This document shows, in pieces, positions 31,416 to 43,050 of a DNA stretch of 64,000 bases. Origin of the DNA: Corythucha ciliata (taxonomy: Eukaryota > Arthropoda > Insecta > Hemiptera > Tingidae). The stretch covers positions 39,680,164-39,744,163 of the forward strand of contig CM075941.1 of NCBI GenBank assembly GCA_038030265.1, read 5' to 3'. The notes below the pieces were generated by a model that was not told the DNA's origin, did not search any database, and saw only the letters and a program-made list of their open reading frames with translations. The stretch's first letter is position 1. Every line of letters begins with the position of its first letter. The position numbers and the translations under genes were made by a program.

Positions 31416-32414
31416 GTCGCCCGGGAAAATTTTTTATTTTCCGTTTCATGAATGAAGAGAGAAATGCAATGGCCGAAAGAAGAGAAATGCCTGAGAGGCC
31501 TCTGGAGCGAACCGAAAATTTCCTTTGGTGGGCGGAGCGTATTTATACCCGAGCTGATTTCTATCGTGAACAGGCACCTTTTGTTTGGGCATGACGTTTT
31601 CTCGGCCTTGGTTAGATGAATCTTGGTTGCCACGTGAGATTTGATAGAGCGGCGGGGGATGGGTTTCGACAGTCATTTCATCTTGGTGCACTATTATGTA
31701 TTGTTCTCGTCGCCATGGTCGAAAACATGAGTTGAGTTTCGAAGTTTCAAAAATTTGGAGTGGTGGTATGATTATCTATTGATCATAATGGGTGGTGCAG
31801 AGAAGGGATGAATACGCGATTTCTGGGGGATAACTTTGTATTATGACTTCTGAAAACAGATCCCTTGAATGCTTCACACGTTGTAAACTACGTAATTTCC
31901 CCAACCACTATTCCCAAACAACCCCGTTGGACTTTGGAATTAATTTAGAAATCACCAGACGCACTAGTAAAGTAGCAACTTCTCTTGATATCCTTCAGTT
32001 CACATGCCAAATCCTCTGTATACTCCTCCCAAATCAGACATCGATTTGGGTGAAATGAATGAATCTTTCAGCTCGACTGCCAGATAGATTTTCGATCGAG
32101 AGTGGCAAACGTACTGAATTTCATTTGCTTGAATACTTTCATTTTCTGCCCACACCTACTGGTGAATACTTTTGGCTTGCTTTTATTAGAGCTACCATGA
32201 GATTGTTAGTTACTCCTCCAGTATATTCATACCTCCATGGTTCGATGGAAAAGAAGTGACAACGATGGTTCAGCTCACAGTTGTGTTAAGTGCTAAAACA
32301 AGAACTTAACAGAAAAGCACATTGAATTTTCTAGACCTTTTAAAACCTTTTAGAATTGACAAAAATTAATCTGTCCTCTTGGATTTAAAATTGTCCGAGG
32401 TCTCATGCCATTGG
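31416..32414. other. Gene-free stretch
   Basis: No coding domain, repeat or RNA gene was recognised. Short plus-strand frames at 31843-32058 and 32059-32259 look like chance. Confidence 0.4.
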
Positions 32415-33290
32415 ATTAGGAAGGGAATAGACGCGGAACGTACTTCCATTGGTATCGAATTTTCCCCTCTGTGCTCAAAAAGTAGTTTCCCAACTTATTC
32501 CGCTCATTAGCGTGTGGTTGAGAACGGCTTTCGTCAAGTGTACTCCCATCGGGTATGTTCGGCACTTCTCCATTGGTCACATCCAAATCTGAAGGTTCTT
32601 TAATTTTTCCTTGGCGAGAACGGATAAAATTGTGCAGAACACAAGCAGCTTTGAAGATGGCTATGGCTTTTTTCTCGTTACAACAGATTGGGCTATCTTG
32701 AACAGTCTAAATTTTGAAGTTAACATTCCGAATGCGCATTCAACACTTTTCCGCCCTCTCGAGAGTCGATAATTAAAAATTCTTTTTGCATCGTTCAGCA
32801 CTTTTTTTGGGGAAAGGCCGCATTAAATATGGTGACAAAACAGTATGGAAACTCCTCGTCGTCACTGCTTCCCGGAATACAAGCAGGCTTCGGAATATCC
32901 AACTTTCCTTCTCTCAGTAGTTTTCCAAAAGAGGAATACATAGCGAACTGCCCCATCACTGTTTCGTCCGAGATCTCCAACATCAATTAGAGTGAACATG
33001 CCATCTGCGTTAGCCACAGCCATGAGCACGATTGAAAAGAACCTTTTGTAATTAATGTTTCGGGATCCCGTACTTTTGAAGAAGAAAAAAAAGAACAATT
33101 TTTGAAAAATTTCACTCGAATATGTTTGCCGTCGACTGAACCAATGCAATGAGGGAAGTTCCACAACTCAAAATGACGCTTTGCTATTACTGTCCAAGCT
33201 CGTCCGTCTGGTGTGGGCATGAATTGAGGGAGCAAACGTGTCCATGTGGCTTCGCAAGTAGGATAAACTATTTCTGAAATCGTGGATTTC
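32415..33290 (-). pseudogene. PIF/Harbinger transposase (DDE_Tnp_4) remnant
   Basis: Minus-strand pieces in changing frames cover most of the Harbinger nuclease. F-P-H-C-I-G-S-V-D-G-K-H-I (first Asp, about 33135) comes first, then N-Y-K-R-F-F-S-I-V-L-M-A-V. D-V-G-D-L-G-R-N-S-D-G-A-V (second Asp, about 32965) follows, then I-P-K-P-A-C-I-P-G. The R-L-S-R-G-R-K-S-V-E-C-A-F-G block (Glu, about 32740) precedes A-C-V-L-H-N-F-I-R and a stop near 32415. An internal insertion around K-N-C-S-F-F and several frame slips make it non-functional. The Myb/MADF partner protein of such elements was not found. Confidence 0.85.
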
Positions 33291-33800
33291 CCTCTTAGTA
33301 GGGGAGCCCAAGAGGGGATTTCGGGATTTACTAAAGCGCGTCAGATTAACGTACTGCGGATACCTTGTACCTAGTTGAGAACCAAATATGAGCCCTATAC
33401 AGGTGTTAGAGGTTTGTGTGGCAATACTGAACCACGTGATGAATTAGGTCATTTAGCATCGATTTCACGAAATACACAATTTAGAGGTGACCAGGATGTG
33501 CTTAAGGTGTATCTGTGCCATCGTGGGTTGTAATCGTTGCATCTACTGAGCCTATTGGCCGCTGAGCTGCTCAAAATGTTCTAAAAGAGTCTCCTGGGCC
33601 AACTCTTCATGCCAAAAGGAACGTCAGTGAAGAGAGGATTTCCAGTCCACGGGATCTATTTGTCACTCCTCATATCACTTGACTTCGTACAGTGCACACC
33701 TATTATCACGAGCGGCGACAGTCTTTTAATTTATATAAGTACCTACCTATTTCTTAATTTCCTTTCATTTTAAATCGGACTTCGCTTCCGCTCGGACGAA
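33291..33800. other. Gene-free stretch
   Basis: No domain or repeat could be assigned. It directly precedes the ORF1 start of a non-LTR element, so its right end may be that element's 5' untranslated region. Confidence 0.35.
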
Positions 33801-34020
33801 ATGAGCTCAACCTCCGACGGTTTTGTTACCATTCCTTTTACGTCGAACAAAAGGCGCAAAGTTGTGAATAATTCATCCATTCGCGACCCCTACCTACAGC
33901 TAACAAATTTTCGCCGTTGTCGGATGAGGAGATTGATTCTGAGAACAACAGTCAAATGGACGCAGAGAGCCCCTATACCCAGAAAGCGGCCGGTAAGAAA
34001 AAATGTCTTCCACCAATAGT
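33801..34020 (+). pseudogene. Non-LTR retrotransposon ORF1 N-terminus
   Basis: An ATG at 33801 opens M-S-S-T-S-D-G-F and then Y-L-Q-L-T-N-F-R-R. After a frame slip near 33920 the reading continues L-S-D-E-E-I-D-S-E-N-N and K-A-A-G-K-K-K-C-L-P-P. The phrase T-N-x-F-x-x-L-S-D-E and the final K-x-L-P-P-I are characteristic of ORF1 (Gag-like RNA-binding) proteins of jockey/LOA-type elements. The rest of ORF1 is deleted. Confidence 0.5.
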
Positions 34021-34109
34021 GAGGTAGTAACACACGGAAATGGTCAACAAGTTTAGGCCTCATCTGAAGGACAAATTCGAACTTAAAGCGAAGAGAAACA
34101 GGGACGTGT

Positions 34110-34783
34110 ATACCACTAACAAAGGTGCACAGTTCTTGGCCCAAATTTGTTTTTGGTATATATCAATGATCTCTTCAAATTAAAAGTTCCGCGGAATGTC
34201 ATTAGGTTTGCGGATGACACTGCTGTTCTAGTCGAGGGGGAATTGGACCAGGATTTGTTCACAAATGGGAAAATATGCTTGAACCAAATAAAGTTATTCT
34301 TGGATAGTAGATTTCTTCAATTAAATCCGGATAAAACAAATTATGTTGGATTCCACATTCATAATGACCAAAAGAGTAAGGATTTCTTCCACCTTGTGAT
34401 ACATTCCAAAAATTGTGCTAATCAGATGGGAGTACAAGGACTATGTGAAGGATTCAACATAATTAATAGAAAATCTAGTGTAAAATACTTGAGGAGTATG
34501 GTTGGATGAAAACCTTAGATGGGATGTTCATATTTCCAAAATTGTGAACAAGTTAAGATCATTATTTTTTGTGTTTCTGCAATTAAGACCGGTTTTTGAC
34601 AAAAATATGCTAAGAATCATTTACCTGGGCCTTGCCCAATCGCTGTTTACTTATGATTGTCTAATCTGGGGGGAGGCAGCTCAGAGAAGTACGTTGCAGC
34701 CTTTGCTATTACTCGGGTCGGCCAAAGAATGTGCACGGGTGGTGGAGGGTCATAAGCCGCCTTTTCCACCTCTTATGAGGTAG
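34110..34783 (+). pseudogene. Non-LTR reverse transcriptase fragment
   Basis: V-L-G-P-N-L-F-L-V-Y-I-N-D-L is followed by the catalytic F-A-D-D-T-A-V-L-V and F-L-Q-L-N-P-D-K-T, then (frame slip at about 34500) D-E-N-L-R-W-D-V-H-I-S-K-I and the thumb Y-D-C-L-I-W-G. Together with the ORF1 start just upstream it looks like one element with a large internal deletion. CR1/L2- or jockey-like by motif. Confidence 0.75.
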
Positions 34784-35816
34784 AAAAGGTGGTTCTCTAC
34801 TTCTCCACTTCGGTATCAAATAACTGCTGATATACAGTATCAATAGAAAACAATAACAAGTGAAACAGTCGTTTCGTTATTCGATTGAATTTTTTGGTTT
34901 TGAAATGACGTACTGTTATGGGATATCCCCGGGCGTGGCTGGCGTCGCGGTTTGGGGTTTGCGTCCCGGTGGTGGCGGCTGGGTCCGCTCTGAACCATAA
35001 CCATAAAAACTCCTAAGCAACAGTCAATAACAGGATTGAGAAGAGGGCAGGGATATTTTAAGAGAATACGTTTATACTATAGTTTTATGAACAACAATAT
35101 TGAAAACCAGAAATGTGTATCAATAACGGCTGATTATAATCTTTAACGCCCCACCAAAATTCGGTGGTGAGGGTATCGTGACTAACGGGTGCCGTGTGAC
35201 TGCGTGCATGCCCGAGTGTAAACCGGTCATTTATCTTGTGGATCACATCGCTGAGAGACACGACTTCGTCAGACAGAGGAAGTATTTGGTCGCAAATCTT
35301 CACTGTAAAGAAAAAGGCGCAAGGTGAGCTATCATCAGCACAAAAGGTGAGCTATCATCAGCACAAAATACCCGCTGTACCTACACACAAATTTACGATT
35401 ACCCTGAAATGTGGTTCTGCAGCCTTTCTTTTATACGCCGTGACAAGCCAAGAAGGAAGTTGTTCTGCTTTTCTTCAACGGACCCGTTAAGCTTCGTTCG
35501 AAGGTCTCTCTCTGTGTGCGTCCCATCTTTGAATACAGCCACAGGTACTCTTTGTGGTGTAGGATCGGCGAGTGTGGCAATAAGCGAGCCTCTCATAACC
35601 TCATAGCGCGAAGCGAGTTCAAGCGCGATAACATTAAACCCGTATGGTCACGTCCACGCGGATTAGAACCGTGAAAAGCCTTCGCGTAAAAAACTTTAAA
35701 TTAAACCATCCGTCGAGTAGATACGAACAGCGGCTCTTGTTAGTCTCTCTACCTACATAAATGTAAATGAACAGTTCCATCTTGTTTGTTTAATACATGT
35801 AGGTATCTATGAATAG
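34784..35816. other. Gene-free stretch with a 23-bp tandem duplication
   Basis: No gene is visible. The unit AAGGTGAGCTATCATCAGCACAA occurs twice in tandem at 35321-35366. A GC-rich stretch lies at 34925-34995. Nothing else is supported. Confidence 0.5.
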
Positions 35817-36250
35817 CTATTTTACCACGGCAATCGTAAAATTTCGAGTATTTCTAGCCACATATCCTTTTATTTGAGCCCAAATAAGTTCAATAAGGTG
35901 TAACTGGCAATGATGCAGTGGTAGTCGAATCACCTCATGCCCGTACGTTGCAGCGAGACTCTCGATAGCATACACTTTACAGTTTTCTTTCTTGCTTTTG
36001 ATGATAGTTAACAACTCAGCCTTTTTAAGCGTTGAGTCAAACTCGACGCAGACGTGGGAGCCTTGTCTGCTTGCTGCGAGTGGTAAGGGGCATTGTCCAT
36101 GACGATGGTGGACTCGGGAGGTATATTTTCCAGGACAATCTTGAACCACTGAAAAAAGGTGTGTCCGTTCGATTTCGAGATGGTAATCTCCCTGCTTTTT
36201 TGATCGGAAAAGCGACAAAGCCCCAGAAACAAAACCTCGAACACTTCCCG
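35817..36250 (-). pseudogene. IS630-Tc1-mariner type DDE transposase fragment
   Basis: Minus strand: S-T-I-V-M-D-N-A-P-Y-H-S (second catalytic Asp, about 36105) and, after a frame slip near 36040, L-I-E-L-I-W-A-Q-I-K-G-Y (catalytic Glu, about 35880). The intervening segment (roughly 70-80 residues across the slip) and the phrase D-K-A-P-T resemble the long-spacing transposase at 5262 and 44895, so it probably belongs to the same group. The N-terminal half is missing. Confidence 0.75.
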
Positions 36251-36388
36251 CGTGTGACAGAATCAGCCTGTCTCCTTTTCCCGTTGGCTCATTTCTCGAT
36301 GACTTAACGAAGTCGTCGGTCCAGCTTTTGGTAACAGTGCGTTACCACGTCACGTCACGTATCATACGTCCATTGGGATAACAGCAAA

Positions 36389-37388
36389 ATGAAGGCCAAG
36401 TTGGCAGGCCAAACCTTGAGCTCGTCTGTTGCTGCGGCTCTAGAGTTTTTAATGGAGCAAGGAGTGCCCGCCCCAGTTTCAGGGTTGCTCCGAAGCTATC
36501 AAATTCATTCGGGCCATTGATAGGATTTTGGTTTTTTTAAATTCTCGAAGCCCTCATGGAAAGGGGTACAAGAAAGCAATGTACTACAATAACATTGAGT
36601 ACTCGGAAGGTTGTATAGTGCCCTTAATACGCTATTTATTCGAGCTTTTAAGGACGCCGGATACCATTTCATCAAGGCTCGAAGAGAAAATTTATAGTTG
36701 GCTTCGCTGTCGGGGCTCTTTCTGTGTTGGAAATATCCAAAAATTTGCTGTCTCCTGATGGGCCCTTCAAATATTTATTGACTTATAAGTTCTCCCGCGA
36801 CCATATTGAGCTCCTCTTTTCCAAAAAAAAGGAGCCGCCAAGGATTTAATAACAACACTAATGTTGTTCAATTTGTCGCAGCTATGAGAAGCGTAGTTAT
36901 AAATTACAGCATTACGGCTTCTCCATCATCAAATGCTGTTGCGTTGGAAGAGGAACCTGCCGTTTGCATATTCGAAATTAAATGGCGAAAAGCAGCAGAG
37001 GGCCCCTGAAGACGTAGAAATATTTCCAACTGTTTTGGAATCTGGCGAAGATGACGAACTTGTTGAGCTTGATGAGGTAAATGCAAGGCATTTAGTTACC
37101 CTCGGTTGTTTCTCACAGAGTGAAGAACACGTGGATTGTTCGTCGTGTAAATTGGGGCTAGCTATTGATACTTCTGCCGGCGACCACGACTATGACCACT
37201 TTTCGATTAGGTCCTATTATGCCCAATTTTTCAACTTGAAAAACAAAGGCGGACTTGTGGCTTCATCGAAATCAGTGTGTGTAGTCGTTCGTCGCACTGA
37301 AAAGTGCCTTGATTCGTGTACCAACAATTACACGAAGTTGAATGTACCTAAGCTGTTCCACATGGTTATACGTATAATAAGTAGTTAG
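36389..37388 (+). pseudogene. P-element/THAP9-like transposase remnant
   Basis: Pieces in three frames follow the family order: M-K-A-K-L-A-G-Q-T-L-S-S-S-V, then F-I-R-A-I-D-R-I and L-N-S-R-S-P-H-G-K-G-Y-K-K-A, then L-L-S-P-D-G-P-F-K-Y-L-L-T-Y-K-F-S and D-H-I-E-L-L-F-S with G-F-N-N-N-T-N-V-V-Q-F. The C-terminal part (36960-37388) contains C-x2-C and K-N-K-G-G-L-V-A-S-S, as in P and THAP9 C-termini. Frame slips near 36478, 36640 and 36730 and the absence of an N-terminal THAP domain show it is dead. Confidence 0.8.
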
Positions 37389-37399
37389 GCAGTTACAAT

Positions 37400-38220
37400 T
37401 TGAATTCACTAGTTAGAGTTCAGAGTCTGCTGTACAAACTTAGAAGAAACTTGCCGGATCAATACTTCCACATTTTCAAGTCGTACCTCTCAGAAAGACA
37501 CTTCAGGGTGAAGCACGAAGGAGCGTATTTATCATTAAAGAGGATGCTGGTTTTCGCCAAGGAAGTGTACTTGGGCCGCTGCTGTATCTCCTCTATACGA
37601 ACGACGTCCCTAGCAGTGGGGACACAACAATTGCAACGTTTGCAGACGACACAGCCCTACTGGCGGTTGCAGAGTCTGTTGAAGAAGCAACATCACAACT
37701 ACAGCACTCAGTAAATAATGTATGTCAATGGGCCAAAAAATGGCGACTAAAACTGAACGAACTCAAGTCCACACACATCTATTTCACAAACAAGAAAATA
37801 ATCAATATACCAATAATTATCAACGGGCAACAGGTACCCATTGTAAACACCGCTAAATACCTGGGTATGACACTCGACACTAAGCTTAAATGGAAAGAGC
37901 ACGTTAAGAAGAAAAATGAAGAACTAAAACTGAAGTTTAGAAGACTGTTTTGGTTACTTGGTAGGCACTCTGAGCTCTCCATCCATAACCAATTGCTAAT
38001 ATATAGACAAGTGCTGAAGCCAGTATGGACGTATGGAATTCAGCTCTGGGGTTGTACAAAAAAGACCAATATTAAGGTCATACAAACATCACAGAACAAG
38101 GTACTGAGGAGCATTGTCAATGCTCCCTGGTATGTTCGCAATGATGACCTCCACCGAGACCTCAAGGTGGAAACCGTAAAAGAAGTAATTGAGCAGCATG
38201 CGGCCGGTGCGAATTTATGA
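37400..38220 (+). pseudogene. Non-LTR (jockey-like) reverse transcriptase fragment, SD1 copy 2
   Basis: This copy reaches further upstream: [13 protein letters not shown] and [10 protein letters not shown] (37400-37540). A one-base slip near 37540 then moves to the frame [16 protein letters not shown], which is open without interruption from about 37546 through F-A-D-D-T-A-L-L-A to 38220. The extra G that breaks copy 1 near 80 is absent. The N-terminal endonuclease is missing. Confidence 0.85.
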
Positions 38221-39293
38221 AAAATCCCACTCTTTCGGCCCTCTATTTTGACGACTGGTTTTGTTTTGTTGCTCGAAGTTGTAGCCTTCCCAAGGTCAAA
38301 TTATAGGATCCTCAACATTGGGACCTTACGCTCTGCATGAACGTTCGATGGGAGCCAATGCTATCCTTTCAAGTGATAGCTGACCATGAAACGAGGAGTC
38401 CCCGTTTGGCCATTGAAAGCGATAATATTATAGTCTAAAGCTTGGGTTTCCTAGGAAAGCGGTGCCGTTTTATTGCGGTAGAAAACATCCCCTTTTAAAT
38501 CACGCCAGTAGTTGCCTGGGGAATGGTCAACTGACATGATTTAAAAGGGAATGTTTTCTACCGTAATATTACGGCACCGCTTCCCTAGGAAACCCAAGCT
38601 TAAGAGGTCATTGCGAATGAATTTACAACTTATACCTTCATAGCGAAACTCGAGATTCCACCAGATGACGAAGTAATTTAGTACAGCGACGGTTGCGCAG
38701 CCCAGAACAGGAACGTAACGACGCTTAATAATGGCCGCTCAATCCAAAAACATAACAGTTTCCTGATTTTCAAATCCTCAAGTACGTCAGGGGGCTATCA
38801 CACGTCCATGATTGCTGAGAAGAGGCTCAGCACGTGCTTCCTACCCAACGTGCCGGCGTGCAGTGTCATAGTCATGAACAACGTGAACGCAGTTTTGTAT
38901 TTTTCTCGAAATTGACGAAAATGTCGAAGCGTCCCAACCGAAAAACGCTCACTCCGTCTCAAGAGTATGTAACTCAAAATGGTTTTAGTATTTAAGACAT
39001 TTTGGTTGAGATTAAGACATATTAATGCTTATTTCAATTACGCAGGGAAAAAGAGGGGCTTTCAAGAAGTACAACTGGGTGTCTGAGGGCGTTGAGCCTC
39101 CAGGGCGCCCAGAAAATCTACGCACTAGCTTCGTCTGTAAGTATAAATGTTATGTACTTGGATAATGATGATGAATAATGAACAGCATTCTTTTTATACC
39201 GAGATTTACGAACAGGAATTGCGTAAAGAAAAAAAGGAGAAAAAAAGAATCCTTTTGGGAGGGTAGACGTTGGCCAACTCATCGCTGTAAGGA
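38221..39293. repeat. Copy 2 of the MITE and candidate exons
   Basis: The foldback MITE corresponds to 38434-38604. The candidate exon pair is at about 38908-39132, but the first ATG is lost (ATTGACG). Otherwise it is as in copy 1. Confidence 0.7.
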
Positions 39294-40197
39294 GTGAAGA
39301 AATTTGCCCAAGTTATCATCATTACCTCAAAAGAAACAAGCAAACCAGCAAATAATGCAGACTTGTCTAAAATCACCTTTGACAACTTTAAAACCGATTG
39401 TCCATATAAATATTTTAAAAAATTGAAAGAAGTTTTTTGTCACTGGGAGGACTGGTATAATCATATTAAAATGGCTGTACCCGCAAGCTTTCGTACTGGT
39501 GAATTTCCCTTTCCTCATGCTCCCGTTTTCAATTATGAGGACTTGTCTTATTTTCCCTATTATATTATTCCCGCCGATCGTTTAATCCCGACCCATGTCG
39601 AAAACCCATTCGCCGTCTCAACTGCTGAATTCGCTCTACCAAATTCGGACAAACAAGTCATAATCGGCTATCTCGGCACACCCGGCACGCACCCTGCAAT
39701 TCTCTCGAACATCTCTTCTACATCATTTACCCGTACACGGGCAATTGTCAGTACAGTTATCCTCCCGGATTATGTCTTTGGGGGCGAAACGATCCGCACG
39801 ACGATTAATTGGCCAGTATATGAGTGGCTCTACGATCAAGTCACCTACTTCGTGATAACGGCTGACAACTTAGCATGTTGTCTCCCATTTACATTGAGAG
39901 ACCCGAACGGATATCTAACACGGAATCGACCACTATCCAACATCACATACAATCTTTAGTACCATCGGGGTTTTGTGGATGATATAGGGACAACTGTGTG
40001 AATTATGGGGGACCTTAACACGTCGACCTACAAGATCTCAAGTCTTACCATCGACAATGCGGGAAATATCTCAATTAGCGAACACTCGGATTTGTTAATG
40101 TTGGCAATTAGTTGTCTCGAGCCGATAGAAGAGGCCAGAAAGCTTTACGAGATTTTCTTAACCACCTATTTTGAAATTCATCCTGAGGACTTGTCAA
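39294..40197 (+). pseudogene. Unrecognised protein-coding remnant, SD1 copy 2
   Basis: The first open stretch is longer than in copy 1 (221 codons, 39294-39959) because the one-base deletion is absent. It ends at a TAG in A-A-T-C-T-T-T-A-G that the inverted fragment does not have. A second stop (TGTGTGAATT) precedes 40005. Amino-acid differences from copy 1 are mostly replacements, so the sequence has been drifting since duplication. No family assignment. Confidence 0.45.
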
Positions 40198-40539
40198 GCG
40201 CATTGACAAGTCCTCAGGATGAATTTCAAAATAGGTGGTTAAGAAAATCTCGTAGCTTTCTGGCCTCTTCTATCGGCTCGAGACAACTAATTGCCAACAT
40301 CCGAGTTATTGCCACAAATCCGAGTGTTCGCTAATTGAGATATTTCCCGCATTGTCGATGGTAAGACTTAAGATCTTGTAGGTCGACGTGTTAAGGTCGC
40401 CCATAATTCGCACAGTTGTCCCTATATCATCCACAAAACCCCGATGGTACTGGAGATTGTATGTGATGTTGGATAGTGGTCGATTCCGTGTTAGATATCC
40501 GTTCGGGTCTCTCAATGCAAATGGGAGACAACATGCTAA
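39870..40539. repeat. 330-bp inverted repeat around a 5-bp centre
   Basis: The left arm 39870-40197 belongs to the unrecognised gene. The right arm 40203-40539 is its reverse complement with a few differences, separated by GCGCA. In the right arm, read on the minus strand, the codons that are stops in the left arm are sense codons (Y-N-L-Q-Y-H-R-G-F-V-D-D-I-G). Copy 1 of SD1 lacks the right arm. Confidence 0.85.
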
Positions 40540-40895
40540 CCACGCGGCCCCTCAGCCTCTATTTGGATTTTTCTGAATATTATTTCACGCAGTTATAAAG
40601 TAAGTGATATACTTTATAAAAATATAAAACAGTACCAATTACCTATGATATAATATATAATAACATGTGAAACTCACGTCAGGTATTCCGCGTACTGCGT
40701 CAAAAGCTGCAGACAGTACGCGGCGTTCCTCGGATTGTTCCCTTCGCGGCGAATCACTCGGCTTTAAAAACGGTATCAAAATCGTTGAAACGCCGTACGC
40801 TTCTCACGGAGTAGGCTCTGCCCTTCGACTGTCCACCATCGTCGAGAAACTTTACGTAGATTTGTCGACGAGCTTTGACTGTACGAGTTATTTTT
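40540..40895. other. Copy-2-specific sequence after the inverted arm
   Basis: AT-rich at first (40560-40670), then GC-richer. On the minus strand 40754-40981 is open and reads G-E-F-V-S-V-P-Y-E-G-R-R-H-I-A-K-I and Y-V-K-F-L-D-D-G-G, crossing into sequence shared with copy 1 (2660-2757). This minus reading may be the real coding strand of that shared part, but no family is recognised. Confidence 0.35.
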
Positions 40896-41287
40896 GCGAT
40901 ATGGCGTCGCCCCTCATATGGTACAGATACAAATTCGCCGACAGATCTATTACAAACAAGAAGAAGAGAAGAGAAGGACAATTTAGTGCGTGAGTTAAAA
41001 AAATTTTGGACTACATTTCGAAAAACCGTTTCATGCTAAGAGCAGGATGTCACTAGAAGGCTCAGAAATCTCGGCCGTGCCCGGAGTACAGACTTCATGA
41101 GTAGAGAGAGGTTCTAATTTGAATTTATCTGGATAAGACAGAAGACTGGTTCATCACTCAACATGAGGGATCAAAATTCATGACTCTAAATTACCGTACA
41201 TACTTCATCAATCACCTACACAGTTGGCAGAGGCAGAGCACCTCTTCCTAGGAAAATTACAGTATCTCGACTGGTGTCGCTCTTCTT

Positions 41288-41500
41288 GTATTGAATGCTC
41301 TAGACGACACCGATATTCTGTGCGTGTCTAGCAATTTCTATCAAAACAACAGCTTCATTGACAAGATTAATTTTGATGCTGAGCTGCGGGGGACTGAAGT
41401 TGATGAAGGCCAACTAATAACCGACCACGACCATACATATTTTTCGCCCAATGTTTTTAGTGCATTTCATTCAAAAATTGCACTATTGGGCTCGCCCTGA
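41288..41500 (+). pseudogene. Short unrecognised ORF, SD1 copy 2
   Basis: Equivalent of 2988-3272 with an 11-base deletion near the start. The acidic reading L-D-D-T-D-I-L-C-V-S-S-N-F-Y is conserved. Function unknown. Confidence 0.25.
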
Positions 41501-41699
41501 TGGTGGCAAATATGGTCATGATACATTTTTTTCACGTTTCAGAACCCGTAGTGACGGTGAAATTGAAGTAATTTTTTTCGGTAAATGTCAACGAATACAG
41601 TGCGTTAGGAATCATTTTTAACGTCAGTGATAGATTTGACCGTACATTTACATTCAAAATTACCGTCTATGACGTTAAGTTAAACCGTAAGTTTACTGA

Positions 41700-43050
41700 A
41701 ATTTGAAATTTATTTATAAATACAAAGTCGATACAACTAATTCATTTAATATTAGCCATGCCAGATAGCCCTAAGGCTGTGCCCTGGCATGGAGTGCACT
41801 TAATATACTATATTTGTATTGTATTACTAACCAAAAGGAGAAAACTGACCGTTTCTACTTGGCCGTTAAAGTTTTATATTAATTAAAGGTACTTATGTTA
41901 CTACCTAAAATAAAGTAAACAAAAAACAAAACAAAAGGAAGACTTCTCTTAAGTATTTACAGTGGTTTGAATTAACTATGATACAATGAGTGGAGTAGAT
42001 TTCCTCCGAGTTCACAGCTAGAGATTATCCTAGAAGCCTCTTTTTCAAATTTTCTTCTACTTATGTTGGAAGTTAACAGGGGATGAAATTCTTTAAACAT
42101 TGAATTTAAAATTTCTACTCCTTTGTAAAATACACCCAACCGGCTAGTTTTTTTATTTATTTTTGGTTGCTTAATTCTAAATGGAACACCTCTCGAGTAC
42201 CTAACGTTTGCCAGAAATATATCTCTGCGCTTATATATCAGGGAGATCATTGACTTTAGATACAATTTGTACACATCAAGAATATACAGCTCGTGAAACA
42301 ACAGTTTGCTCGGGTAATCTCTATTTCTTTTGAATAAAGTTTTTAGGGCTCTTTTTTGTATCAAGTAAACAGACTGGATTAGATATCTATATGTTCCACC
42401 CCATATTGGTAAAGCAAAAGTTAGCACTGATTGGAAGATTGAAAAATATATCATTTTTTTTGTTTTATCGTCCAAAAAGCGAATGTTATAAAGAGCTGAA
42501 CAACATCTTCTTAACTTATTTACTAGGGATTTTACATGTGAAGCCCATGTCAGCCTTGGGTCCAAATTGACCCCCAAGTACCTAACTGAGTCTACTCTTT
42601 TAATTTTGTCACATTGACAACTTAAATTTGAATTTTCATTTCCACACACGTGGTAGTGCAGAGCAAGGTTTCCAGGTAAACTTTTATTACTCGCTACAAA
42701 CGGCATGTGACAAGATTTTGTTGTATTCAAGGTAAGAACGTTTCGACACATCCAATTTCCAATTAATTTTAGATCTAACGTAGCATTATTATAGCATTCT
42801 TCCCAGGTATTGCCCGAGTTTATTAATGCTATATCGTCAGCAAACAACACAATTTTGCCATTAGTAGGAGCACCGCAAAGATCATTGATAAATATCAAAA
42901 ATAAAACAGGCCCTAAGGATGTCCCTTGGCTAACTCCATAGTCACACACTAAGTCCGTATTTCCTAACACGTCCTGTATCATTACGGCCTGTTTTCTCTG
43001 ATTCAGATATGATGTAAACCACTCTAGAGCCCGTTCCCTTATTCCTATCC
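41700..43050 (-). mobile_element. 5'-truncated non-LTR retrotransposon inserted in SD1 copy 2
   Basis: The element is flanked by TACTGA on both sides (41694-41699 and 43051-43056), while copy 1 has a single TACTGA at the same point (about 3466). The empty site therefore proves insertion after the duplication. It lies on the minus strand, its 3' end is the AT-rich TTTATAAATAAATTTCAAATT at the left, and it is truncated at the right inside the reverse transcriptase. The 6-bp target duplication is short. Confidence 0.9.
41972..43048 (-). CDS. Non-LTR reverse transcriptase, C-terminal part, uninterrupted
   Basis: The frame is open from the truncation point: R-A-L-E-W-F-T-S-Y-L-N-Q-R-K-Q-A-V (RT finger region) comes first. 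S-Q-G-T-S-L-G-P-V-L-F-L-I-F-I-N-D-L follows, then the catalytic L-F-A-D-D-I-A-L-I, Y-L-G-V-N-L-D-P-R-L-T-W and the thumb I-W-G-G-T-Y-R-Y. It ends at a stop at 41972 with ~270 bp of 3' untranslated region. The first in-frame ATG (42982) is not the true start. It is jockey/CR1-like and a different family from 5-682. It has no lesion, so it is the youngest element in the window, but it cannot move on its own because the 5' half is missing. Confidence 0.88.
   Translation of the reverse strand: MGIRERALEWFTSYLNQRKQAVMIQDVLGNTDLVCDYGVSQGTSLGPVLFLIFINDLCGAPTNGKIVLFADDIALINSGNTWEECYNNATLDLKLIGNWMCRNVLTLNTTKSCHMPFVASNKSLPGNLALHYHVCGNENSNLSCQCDKIKRVDSVRYLGVNLDPRLTWASHVKSLVNKLRRCCSALYNIRFLDDKTKKMIYFSIFQSVLTFALPIWGGTYRYLIQSVYLIQKRALKTLFKRNRDYPSKLLFHELYILDVYKLYLKSMISLIYKRRDIFLANVRYSRGVPFRIKQPKINKKTSRLGVFYKGVEILNSMFKEFHPLLTSNISRRKFEKEASRIISSCELGGNLLHSLYHS

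Noticed and set aside
31172..31633. 153-codon minus-strand protein
   Set aside because: The frame crosses a low-complexity subterminal repeat (GAAGCGATAC family) and has no domain-like features.
36933..37388. A separate host gene after the P-element core
   Set aside because: Its C-x2-C and K-N-K-G-G-L-V features and position match the C-terminal part of P/THAP9-type transposases, so it is the same element after a frame slip.
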